Assembly (NCBI GenBank): GCA_964481425.1
Contig: CAYZTM010000001.1
Span: 62,001 to 126,000, forward strand
Direction: 5' to 3'
Source of the DNA: MKUN01 sp964481425
Lineage (GTDB): Bacteria > Bacteroidota > Bacteroidia > Chitinophagales > Chitinophagaceae
Length of the DNA: 64,000 nucleotides
Shown here: piece after piece, positions 17,147 to 24,622 of the stretch
How positions within the stretch are numbered: position 1 is the first letter of the stretch
Layout of the letters: each line of letters starts with the position of its first letter
Notes under the pieces: generated by a model
The model's input: the letters and a program-made list of their open reading frames with translations, nothing else
What the model was told of the DNA's origin: nothing
Database searches by the model: none
Program-made: the position numbers and the translations under genes

Positions 17147-18772
17147 TTATTTATACATGTCGGTAATGACATGGCCTATACAACCATTGGGCATCTGTAT
17201 GTGCAGCATTGCGGCAACTGTTGCTGCAATGTCCGTCATATATACGGTATTGTGCGATTCGCCATGTGGCACATGCCAGCCATAGAACAGCAGGGGTATA
17301 TGTGCATCGTAGGGGTTCCATGTGCCATGGGTAGTGCCGGTAGCTGCATAGCCATCGTACCAGCCGGGGTTAAGCACTACTTCAATGCAGCCACTGCGTT
17401 TATTGTTATAGCCGTTCACGATCATGGTACGGATCGGTTCAGGCACTGTGCTTACCTCAGCCTGTTCCATATCTACTGCGTAGGCTACCTGCGGCTGTAG
17501 TTTCAGCCATGCTATGATACTGGCTTTCACTTTTTCCTTGTTTGTATGTGCGGCAGCTATGGCCTTATCATTAAGGTATACCTGGTAATTGGTGTATGAG
17601 CTTACGATACCATCTTTGTGGAACTGCTTTTTGAGAAATGCATTCATTTCTTTTTGCAGGTTTTGTTCCGATTGGTTGCCTGCGGGCATTTTTATGTCCT
17701 GCAGATACTGTGCATTGTGCGCTGCACCATGGTCAGCCGTCAGGAATACCAGGTAGTTACCATTACCCACATGCTCATCCAGGTATTTCAGGAACGAGGC
17801 CAGGTTACGATCGAGGCGCAGATAGGCATCTTCTACCTCCATTGAGTTTGGTGCGAACTGGTGACCTATATAATCGGTACTCGACAGGCTCACACAGAGG
17901 AAGTCAGTATTGTCGCTGCCTCCCATGTCTTCGCCTGCTATGCAGGCTTTGGCCAGTTTCAGTGTAATGCTATTGCCAAACGGCAGTGTCCTCAAAGAGC
18001 TGTATTTCTTTTTAGGTCTGTCTTTTGCGAGGTGAGGAAAAACAGGTTCCTTTTCTCCCTTCAGCGCGCCTTCATAAGGATTGTTGTCTTCGAGGCTTTG
18101 GGTATAGGCGCTTTTGTTGTAAAGCAGGTTCCAGTCCTCCGACATATACCGGTCAGCATAACGTTTGCCATTAAAGTCGTTCAGCCAGCCGGGCAGGCTT
18201 TTAGTATACCAGGTACTTGTGATGAAATTGCCGGTGCTGTCATCAAACCAGTAAGCCCCGTTGGCAAGGTGCCCTGCGGGTAGTATGCTGCTCCTGTCTT
18301 TGAGTGCGATACCAAATACTTTTGAATGGAAATTGGTTGCTAAACGTAATTCATCTGTGACTGTGCTTGCCAGCAGGTTGCGGGGGCTCATCATCCCAGC
18401 TTTCCAACTGCCGCCAACAGGGCTTACCGTAGTATCGTCCGTGCAATACCATGGACGCCCTGTAATATTATCTATCCAGTCATTGGCGGCTATGCCATGT
18501 ATAGAGGGCACTGAGCCTGTGTAGATGCAACTATGTCCCGGACCTGTGAACGCAGGCAGGTAAGGCAGCATGGTATTTTGGCAGGCAAAGCCCTCATTGA
18601 TAAGGCGCTTAAAGCCATCATTGCCATACATATCATAATAACGATACAGGTAATCCCAGCGCATTTGGTCCACAACTATGCCTACCACCAGCCTGGGGCG
18701 GTTTACATTATGTTGTTGTGCGAATACAGGAAAGGAGATGAAAAGCGTTAAAAAAGATAAAATACGTCGCAT
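17147..18772 (-). CDS. PafA-like alkaline phosphatase, exported
   Basis: About 541 residues from the ATG at 18772, which starts the signal peptide MRRILSFLTLFISFPVFAQ. It is an alkaline-phosphatase-superfamily phosphodiesterase/phosphomonoesterase related to PafA of Flavobacteria. The metal motif VVGIVVDQMRWDY comes first, then the nucleophile Thr76 in AFTGPGHSCIYTG, the HGIAANDW segment with the conserved Asn, and DYIGHQFAPNSMEVED. TADHGAAHN and GTTHGTWNPYDAHIP near the C-terminus supply the remaining metal ligands. It is expected in the periplasm, releasing phosphate from organic esters. Confidence 0.9.
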   Translation of the reverse strand: MRRILSFLTLFISFPVFAQQHNVNRPRLVVGIVVDQMRWDYLYRYYDMYGNDGFKRLINEGFACQNTMLPYLPAFTGPGHSCIYTGSVPSIHGIAANDWIDNITGRPWYCTDDTTVSPVGGSWKAGMMSPRNLLASTVTDELRLATNFHSKVFGIALKDRSSILPAGHLANGAYWFDDSTGNFITSTWYTKSLPGWLNDFNGKRYADRYMSEDWNLLYNKSAYTQSLEDNNPYEGALKGEKEPVFPHLAKDRPKKKYSSLRTLPFGNSITLKLAKACIAGEDMGGSDNTDFLCVSLSSTDYIGHQFAPNSMEVEDAYLRLDRNLASFLKYLDEHVGNGNYLVFLTADHGAAHNAQYLQDIKMPAGNQSEQNLQKEMNAFLKKQFHKDGIVSSYTNYQVYLNDKAIAAAHTNKEKVKASIIAWLKLQPQVAYAVDMEQAEVSTVPEPIRTMIVNGYNNKRSGCIEVVLNPGWYDGYAATGTTHGTWNPYDAHIPLLFYGWHVPHGESHNTVYMTDIAATVAAMLHIQMPNGCIGHVITDMYK

Positions 18773-18881
18773 GGATAATGAAATATGAGGTACAAAAATG
18801 CAATACAATATTCATTTGGCGCGTTAATTTTTTATAATTTCGCCGATTATTATTTCGACCCAAAAAACGAAACAGATATAT

Positions 18882-20144
18882 ATGGATATTTTTGCCAAAT
18901 TTGAAAAGCGCCTCGGACCAATTGGAGATTATGCTGAAAAAGCGCCGGGGTACTTTGCATTTCCCAAGCTGGAAGGTGAGATAAGTAACCGGATGAAATT
19001 TCGCGGTAAAGAAAAGATCGTGTGGAGCCTGAACAACTATCTTGGACTGGCAAACCATCCTGAAGTACGTAAAGCAGATGCTGAAGCAGCAGCGAAATAC
19101 GGCCTGGCCACACCGATGGGCGCCCGTATGATGAGCGGCAACTCAGATAACCACGAGCAACTTGAAAAGGATCTTGCTGAATTTATCGGTAAAGAAGATG
19201 CCATGCTGTTCAACTATGGTTACCAGGGTATGGTATCGGCTATCGACAGCCTTTGTGGCCGCCACGATGTGGTAGTATATGATGCGGAATCACATGCATG
19301 TATCATAGATGGCCTCAGGCTGATACCCAGCCACCGTTATGTGTATAAGCATAACGATGTGGAAGATTGTGAAAAGCAATTACAACGTGCTGCCAAATTG
19401 ATCGAAGGTACCCCCGGGGGCATCCTCGTTATCACAGAAGGTGTTTTTGGCATGTCGGGCAACCAGGGCAAAATAAAAGAGATAGCTGCATTAAAATCCA
19501 AATACGAGTTCCGTTTGTTCGTTGACGATGCGCATGGCTTTGGTACCATGGGTAAAAAAGGCGCAGGCATAGGTGATGAGCAGGATTGTACCGACGAGAT
19601 AGATGTTTATTTTTCCACCTTCGCCAAATCGATGGCCAGCATTGGTGGTTTTCTCGCAGCCGATAAAAAAGTGTTGACCTATCTCCGTTACAATATGCGC
19701 TCGCAGGTATTCGCAAAGTCTTTGCCTATGCCGATAGTAGTGGGTAATATGAAGCGACTGGAACTGCTGCGCACAAAGCCCGAACTTCGTGAGAAGCTTT
19801 GGCACAACGTGAACAGGCTGCAGAACGGGCTGAAGGAGAGAGGTTTCAATATAGGTACTACAAATACTCCTGTTACGCCGGTGCATATGAGTGGTGGTTT
19901 GTTTGATGCTACCCAGTTGATATTTGACATGCGCGAGAACTATAATATTTTCTGCTCGGTTGTGGTATACCCGGTAGTGCCTAAGGGTGTCATCATCCTG
20001 CGCCTGATACCTACAGCTGCACATACAGACGAAGATATTGATGAAACACTGGCAGCATTCAGCACCCTGCGCGAAAAGCTGGAAAAGAAAATCTACCCGC
20101 AGGAGATGCCATCCATCAATGACGCTGCTGCAGTACCGGCATAA
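18882..20144 (+). CDS. PLP-dependent alpha-oxoamine synthase, serine palmitoyltransferase-like
   Basis: A 420-residue class II fold-type I PLP enzyme that condenses an amino acid with an acyl thioester. His138 (YDAESHACIIDG) stacks on PLP, Asp215 lies in FVDDAHGFG, and the Schiff-base Lys249 is in STFAKSMASIGGF. That spacing is closer to the GTFSKS motif of bacterial serine palmitoyltransferase than to the LGKALG of KBL or BioF. In Bacteroidota this type makes 3-ketosphinganine for sphingolipids, or the cysteate-derived capnine precursor (CapB). The amino acid used cannot be decided here. A terminator follows directly, so it is monocistronic. Confidence 0.82.
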   Translation: MDIFAKFEKRLGPIGDYAEKAPGYFAFPKLEGEISNRMKFRGKEKIVWSLNNYLGLANHPEVRKADAEAAAKYGLATPMGARMMSGNSDNHEQLEKDLAEFIGKEDAMLFNYGYQGMVSAIDSLCGRHDVVVYDAESHACIIDGLRLIPSHRYVYKHNDVEDCEKQLQRAAKLIEGTPGGILVITEGVFGMSGNQGKIKEIAALKSKYEFRLFVDDAHGFGTMGKKGAGIGDEQDCTDEIDVYFSTFAKSMASIGGFLAADKKVLTYLRYNMRSQVFAKSLPMPIVVGNMKRLELLRTKPELREKLWHNVNRLQNGLKERGFNIGTTNTPVTPVHMSGGLFDATQLIFDMRENYNIFCSVVVYPVVPKGVIILRLIPTAAHTDEDIDETLAAFSTLREKLEKKIYPQEMPSINDAAAVPA

Positions 20145-20165
20145 TGTTATGGTAATTATTTCACG

Positions 20166-20199
20166 GCCGCCCTTGTAATAAGGGCGGCTTTTGTATTTT
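20166..20199 (+). terminator. Rho-independent terminator
   Basis: GCCGCCCTT GTAAT AAGGGCGGC stem-loop followed by TTTTGTATTTT, 22 bp after the stop of the oxoamine synthase gene. Confidence 0.9.
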
Positions 20200-20225
20200 A
20201 GCAAGGATAAGATAAAAGAATAAGG

Positions 20226-21101
20226 ATGAAAGTATTTATAGCAGGTGCATCGGGACAGGTAGGCGGTAACTGTATGAAGCATTTTAAAGAGATGGGCTGG
20301 GATGTGGTAGGCTCACATTTTTCATTTGCAACGGAGCAGACCGTTTTCTACAATACACTGGAACCTGCTCATCCCGACAATTATGATATTGCAGCTTATG
20401 CCCCGGATGTGATCGTGCATTGTGGTGCCATGACGCATGTGGATTATTGTGAGACACACCCGGAAGAAAGTTACACTAACACGGTGCAAAGCACCATAAA
20501 CCTTTCTGCGCTTGCAAAGAGCTGCAATGCAAAACTCGTCTATATATCTACCGATTACGTATTTGACGGTAAGCAGGGGCCATACCGCGAGGATGCGCCT
20601 GTGAACCCGCTCAGCGTTTACGGCAGGCATAAGCTGGAGGCGGAACAAATTGCAATGAAGGAGATCAGCAATGCATTAGTGCTAAGGGTGACCAATGTTT
20701 ATGGCAACGAGATACGGGGCAGGAACTTCGTGGCACGTATAGTAGAGCAATGCAGAAACAAACAGAAACTGACACTCAAACTTCCTTACGACCAATACGC
20801 TTCACCTACCAATGCATGGGACATTGCAAGAGCTATGTTCGTGTTGCTGCGTGATGACAAGAGCGGTATATACCACATTGGTGGTACCGACTACATGAAC
20901 AGGGTAGAACTTGCTCTGCGTGTACTACAATATTTCCCCGATGCAGTATATGACCTGGTGCCAATAAGCACCGAAGAATTGAAACAACCCGCCAACAGGC
21001 CCTTACTCGGTGGCTTTGTGAAAATGAAATTCAGCAGTGAATATCCCGATATGCTTTTCGGAAATGTGGATAGTTTTATGAAGGAGTTGTTAGGGCTTTG
21101 A
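20226..21101 (+). CDS. RmlD-like sugar-nucleotide / SDR reductase
   Basis: A 291-residue extended short-chain dehydrogenase of the dTDP-4-dehydrorhamnose reductase type. The Rossmann glycine motif GASGQVGG is at residues 7-14, and STDYVFDG and the catalytic YGRHK (Tyr and Lys) follow. No other rml or polysaccharide gene is near, so assignment to dTDP-rhamnose synthesis is not supported by context and the symbol is withheld. It may reduce another nucleotide sugar. It lies between a terminator and a 400-bp regulatory region, so it is probably transcribed alone. Confidence 0.85.
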   Translation: MKVFIAGASGQVGGNCMKHFKEMGWDVVGSHFSFATEQTVFYNTLEPAHPDNYDIAAYAPDVIVHCGAMTHVDYCETHPEESYTNTVQSTINLSALAKSCNAKLVYISTDYVFDGKQGPYREDAPVNPLSVYGRHKLEAEQIAMKEISNALVLRVTNVYGNEIRGRNFVARIVEQCRNKQKLTLKLPYDQYASPTNAWDIARAMFVLLRDDKSGIYHIGGTDYMNRVELALRVLQYFPDAVYDLVPISTEELKQPANRPLLGGFVKMKFSSEYPDMLFGNVDSFMKELLGL

Positions 21102-21151
21102 TGCTATTCAATAAAGTAAGTAACGGTCAGAACCCCTTGTTTTTGAAGCAA

Positions 21152-21185
21152 TAAAAAAACCGTCAGAACAATACGCCCGGACGGT
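21152..21185 (-). terminator. Terminator-like hairpin on the minus strand with no known gene upstream
   Basis: ACCGTC/GACGGT stem followed on the minus strand by a run of seven T. Immediately upstream on that strand is a 7-bp hairpin TACTTAC/GTAAGTA (21193-21215). It could end a small antisense or noncoding transcript started in the hsp20 upstream region. Confidence 0.5.
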
Positions 21186-21389
21186 AGGACTGTACTTACT
21201 AACCCATCGTAAGTATAGCAAATATCTGAAAAAGGTTTTGGAAATGAAAATAAAATTTTTCGGTATCTGAGCTGTTTACGATTATTTAATGCCGGATCAC
21301 TTGCTGCGCGCAGATGCCAGGTTTTGAGCTAATCTTCTTGTTTAGTCTTTCTTTTTAAGTTATTGATAATTACTTGTTTGTAGAATAAA

Positions 21390-21442
21390 TTTGACAAATT
21401 GTCTTGTTTTTGAAGAAAATTTTGACAAATTGTCTTGTTTTT
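21390..21442 (+). promoter_or_regulatory. Duplicated 22-bp operator upstream of hsp20
   Basis: TTTGACAAATTGTCTTGTTTTT occurs twice, exactly, at 21390-21411 and 21421-21442, a 31-bp period (three helical turns). Each copy contains the dyad GACAA-A-TTGTC. The downstream copy lies 17 bp before TAGCATTG (21442-21449), a one-mismatch -7 element, so its TTTG could be the -33 element. A bound repressor would block the promoter. Regulator unknown. Confidence 0.7.
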
Positions 21443-21501
21443 AGCATTGGCATTTGGTTTGAATAGGTAGGGCATAACCAAAAGCTAAAAAACTTAGTAT
21501 T

Positions 21502-21939
21502 ATGTACAACAGGAAATACGGTATGATGCCTAGGGCATTCAGCGGGTTGATGGAAGATATGTTCCCCGCAAATTGGAACAAAGTTTTTGCAGACGACAAA
21601 GGTTCTTATTCTTTTGTGCCTGTAAACATTAAAGAAACTGATGCAGCGTATGAACTTCATGTGATCGCACCGGGTCTGAGCAAAGAAGACTTTAAGGTGA
21701 ACCTTGACCAGGATATCCTGACCATTTCTTTCGAGCACAAAGACGAAAAGAAAGAGCAGGAAGACGGCAAGTGGCTGCGCAACGAATATCACTTCCGTTC
21801 CTTCAAAAGGAGCTTTACCCTGAACGAAAAGGTAAATGCGGAAGCGATCAGCGCAAAATACAGCGATGGTGTGCTGTTCATAACACTGCCCAAGAAAGAA
21901 GCTGCTGAGCCTAAGAGCCAGCAAATAAGTGTGGCTTAA
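21502..21939 (+). CDS. Small heat shock protein Hsp20 family
   Basis: A 145-residue ATP-independent holdase chaperone. The alpha-crystallin domain runs from about residue 40 to 130: YELHVIAPGLSKEDFKVNLD, then NEYHFRSFKRSFTLNEKVN and the DGVLFITLPKKE strand before a short tail. It lacks an obvious IXI motif, the tail ending KSQQISVA. It protects unfolding proteins during stress in the cytoplasm. A second, divergent Hsp20 lies at 42.4-42.8 kb. Its upstream region carries a duplicated 22-bp operator, so it is probably under specific control. A strong terminator follows. Confidence 0.93.
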   Translation: MYNRKYGMMPRAFSGLMEDMFPANWNKVFADDKGSYSFVPVNIKETDAAYELHVIAPGLSKEDFKVNLDQDILTISFEHKDEKKEQEDGKWLRNEYHFRSFKRSFTLNEKVNAEAISAKYSDGVLFITLPKKEAAEPKSQQISVA

Positions 21940-21966
21940 GATTGACAGAGTGGAGTAGGTAAGAAC

Positions 21967-21998
21967 AAGGTGATGCATATGCATCACCTTTTGTTTTT
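21967..21998 (+). terminator. Rho-independent terminator of hsp20
   Basis: A perfect palindrome AAGGTGATGCAT/ATGCATCACCTT (21967-21990) followed by TTGTTTTT. It also lies just past the stop of the convergent arginine decarboxylase gene. Confidence 0.85.
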
Positions 21999-22018
21999 AA
22001 TATTGATGTACTTTATTT

Positions 22019-23434
22019 TTATCTTATATACCCCAGTATCTTCAGCATACTTTGGTAACTCTGCTCTTTGGCATAAAGCCAGTCTTCCATCTTACCGTTC
22101 TTGTCCAGGCCCACTACCACATGCTTGGGCGAGGGGATCATGCAGTGTTTGATCCCGCCATAGCCCGCAAGTTGGTCCTGGTAGGCGCCGGTATGGAAGA
22201 AGCCTATGTATAAAGGTTCCGCTCCCTTTTCCCTGTCAAGCTTGGGCAGGAACACGGCATTGATATGTTCTTCGGATGTATAAAAGTCGTGGCTGTCGCA
22301 GGTAAGGCCGCCGAGGTGTACCTCCTGGTACTCCTTATCCCACTTATTGATGGGTAGCATCAGGAATTTTTCACCAATGCCCCAGGTATCGGGCAGCGTA
22401 GTGATGAAGGAACTGTCGATCATATACCAGATCTCGCGGTCATTCTGCATTTTGTCGTCGAGCACACTGTAGACCACTGCACCCGATTCGCCAACGGTGA
22501 AAGAGCCGAACTCTGTATAAATGTCAGGTACGTCCACTTTGTTACGCTTACAAACCTTCTTAATGGTTGATACGATCTCGTTGACCATATAATTATAATC
22601 GTAATCGAAACCAAGTGAGTGCTTGATCGGGAAGCCCCCGCCTATGTTCAGTCCTTCCAGTTCAGGGCATATCTTCTTGAGCTGGCAATACAGGTTCAGC
22701 ACCTTATTCAGTTCGCTCCAGTAATACACATCATCTTTGATGCCTTTGTTCATGAAGAAGTGCAGCATCTTCAAGTTGAATTTGCTATTACCCTTTATCT
22801 TATCTACGTAAAACTCCAGTACATCGCGGCTGCGTATCCCAAGGCGCGAGGTATAGAAATCGAAAGTGGGCTCTTCTTCGCTGGCTATGCGTATGCCTAT
22901 GTTCACCGGGTCTTTAGCGCGTATCAGGCGTTTGTAGTCTTCAAACTCGTTCTTATTATCGAGAATGGGTACCACGTTGCGGAAGCCATCATTGATAAGA
23001 CGCGCGATATTGCGGGTATAGGCCTTGGTCTTAAAGCCATTGCAAATGATATAGGTATCCTTATTGATCTTGCGCCTTTTATAGAGTTGTTTGATGATCT
23101 CGATGTCATAAGCGAAAGAGGTCTCCAGATGCACCCCGTGCTTCAGCGTCTCTTCAACAATGAAGGAGAAGTGTGAGCTCTTGGTACAATAACAGTAATA
23201 GTAATTACCATCGTACTTATGCTTGCGGATGGCATCGCTGAACATCTTTTTGGCCTTGCCTATCTGCATGCCTATCTTGGGCAGGTAGGTAAGCTTAAAG
23301 GGCGTACCGTACTTGTCGATCAATGACTTAATATCCACCCCGTTGAACTCGAGGTAGTTATTGTCGTTTACATCAAAACCCTCCTGGGGGAAATGGAACG
23401 TCTGGTGGACGAGATCGTGGTATGTGTTGTTCAT
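22019..23434 (-). CDS. speA: Arginine decarboxylase, Bacteroidota type
   Basis: A 471-residue fold-type III PLP decarboxylase. The PLP-binding Lys85 lies in the characteristic YYYCYCTKSSHF motif. EGLNIGGGFPIKHS binds the PLP phosphate, YTEFGSF follows, and TCDSHDFY provides the Cys and Asp of the second subunit's active site. It matches the roughly 460-residue arginine decarboxylases annotated across Bacteroidota. It would make agmatine for spermidine synthesis. Decarboxylation of arginine rather than another basic amino acid is from family knowledge. It is divergent from the DMT transporter gene and has its own -7 element about 60 bp upstream. Confidence 0.88.
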   Translation of the reverse strand: MNNTYHDLVHQTFHFPQEGFDVNDNNYLEFNGVDIKSLIDKYGTPFKLTYLPKIGMQIGKAKKMFSDAIRKHKYDGNYYYCYCTKSSHFSFIVEETLKHGVHLETSFAYDIEIIKQLYKRRKINKDTYIICNGFKTKAYTRNIARLINDGFRNVVPILDNKNEFEDYKRLIRAKDPVNIGIRIASEEEPTFDFYTSRLGIRSRDVLEFYVDKIKGNSKFNLKMLHFFMNKGIKDDVYYWSELNKVLNLYCQLKKICPELEGLNIGGGFPIKHSLGFDYDYNYMVNEIVSTIKKVCKRNKVDVPDIYTEFGSFTVGESGAVVYSVLDDKMQNDREIWYMIDSSFITTLPDTWGIGEKFLMLPINKWDKEYQEVHLGGLTCDSHDFYTSEEHINAVFLPKLDREKGAEPLYIGFFHTGAYQDQLAGYGGIKHCMIPSPKHVVVGLDKNGKMEDWLYAKEQSYQSMLKILGYIR

Positions 23435-23493
23435 TTACTGATTGACGCGGCCAAGAAGTCAACGATAAATTTTCCTATCCTAAAAAATGCAAA

Positions 23494-23501
23494 CAAAAGT
23501 A
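23494..23501 (-). promoter_or_regulatory. Putative -7 promoter element of speA
   Basis: Minus-strand TACTTTTG matches TAnnTTTG exactly, 59 bp upstream of the speA ATG. Confidence 0.55.
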
Positions 23502-23600
23502 ATAATTTGGTACGATGCAACCCATTTTCTGTTGCCAATATTAAAAAATCATTAGCATGTGCGGTTTTGTATTAGCTTGCGCCGTAATTCCTGACCATTC

Positions 23601-24512
23601 TTGAAAAAGGCGCTTGTACAGATACATCTAGCCGTGCTGCTTTGGGGTTTTACCGGCGTGCTGGGCCGTGCCATATCGCTCGATGCCCCTGTGCTGGTAT
23701 GGTACAGGATGCTGCTGACGGCCATTTTCATAGCGGTCATCATCTCGTACAGGAAACAATGGGTACCCATTGCCCGCAAAGACATCATGCAGCTCGCCCT
23801 GATCGGCTGCCTCATGGGCCTTCATTGGGTGGCCTTCTACGGGGCCATTAAGTTTGCCAATACCTCCATCGCTTTGGTCTGCCTCTCTACGGCCAGTATA
23901 TTTACCTCGCTGCTCGACCCAATTGTTAATAAAGGGCGATATGACATCAAAGAGCTATTGCTGGGCTTGCTGGCGCTTATTGGCGTTTATTTCATCTATC
24001 GTTTCCAGAAAATGTTCGGCATCGGTATCGCTTTTGGGGTTACTGCCGCCATCCTCAGCTCGGTATTTACCGTACTGAACAAGCGCATCGCCAGCAAGTA
24101 TCCTACCAGGCCCATGGTATTTTATGAGATGAGTGCAGGCTGGATATTGTTGAGCCTGCTGATGCCCCTGCAACTACTGTACAAACCCGGCAGTGTATTG
24201 CTGCCGCAGGGTATGGATTGGCTCTGGCTACTGATACTCAGCCTCTGTTGTACAGTGTGGGCACAGTCGCTGGCGCTGAGCGCATTAAAGCACATAAGTT
24301 CATTTACTGCCACATTAAGTGTTAACCTCGAGCCGGTATATGGCATATTGCTTGCCTTCCTGTTCTTCAAAGAGAACAAAGAACTGCAGGGCGGTTTCTT
24401 CATAGGCATGGGCCTTATATGCCTTTCCGTATTGCTGCAAATGCTGCGCCTGCTGAAACCCAAAGGTGTATCGCCGGGATACATCAGGGAAAAAGGTGCT
24501 ATGGGTGATTGA
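23601..24512 (+). CDS. EamA/DMT-family transporter
   Basis: A 303-residue polytopic inner-membrane protein with about ten hydrophobic helices in two EamA repeats (residues about 5-140 and 150-290). AVLLWGFTGVLGR at the start and FIGMGLICLSVLL at the end are typical of drug/metabolite exporters. The best start is TTG at 23601, giving MKKALVQIHLAVLLWG; no ATG upstream fits. SVNLEPVYGILLAFLFFKE is the conserved second-repeat motif. Substrate unknown; amino acid or metabolite efflux is common for the family. It is divergent from speA. Confidence 0.88.
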   Translation: MKKALVQIHLAVLLWGFTGVLGRAISLDAPVLVWYRMLLTAIFIAVIISYRKQWVPIARKDIMQLALIGCLMGLHWVAFYGAIKFANTSIALVCLSTASIFTSLLDPIVNKGRYDIKELLLGLLALIGVYFIYRFQKMFGIGIAFGVTAAILSSVFTVLNKRIASKYPTRPMVFYEMSAGWILLSLLMPLQLLYKPGSVLLPQGMDWLWLLILSLCCTVWAQSLALSALKHISSFTATLSVNLEPVYGILLAFLFFKENKELQGGFFIGMGLICLSVLLQMLRLLKPKGVSPGYIREKGAMGD

Positions 24513-24584
24513 TATTGCCCCGTCCAATATCATCATTATTTTATCATTTACCCATCTTTTTGTATCTTAAACCTCCCAAGCTAT

Positions 24585-24592
24585 TACCTTTG
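24585..24592 (+). promoter_or_regulatory. Putative -7 promoter element of the E1 gene
   Basis: TACCTTTG matches TAnnTTTG exactly, 30 bp before the ATG. A TTTG at 24559-24562 is 22 bp upstream and could be the -33 element. Confidence 0.55.
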
Positions 24593-24622
24593 CAAACAGA
24601 CACAATAGCGAAATAACACTAT

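Larger units (their letters stand above)
21102..21501. other. Long intergenic region with hairpins and duplicated operator
   Basis: 400 bp without a convincing ORF. It contains a minus-strand terminator-like hairpin (21152-21185), a second hairpin (TACTTAC/GTAAGTA, 21193-21215) and, toward the hsp20 gene, an exact 22-bp direct repeat. These elements are described separately. Confidence 0.6.

Noticed and set aside
4365..20199. GCCGCCC/GGGCGGC hairpins at 4365 and 20166 as a mobile repeat family
   Set aside because: They are ordinary terminator-like GC stems; only two copies with different loops are not enough to call a repeat family.
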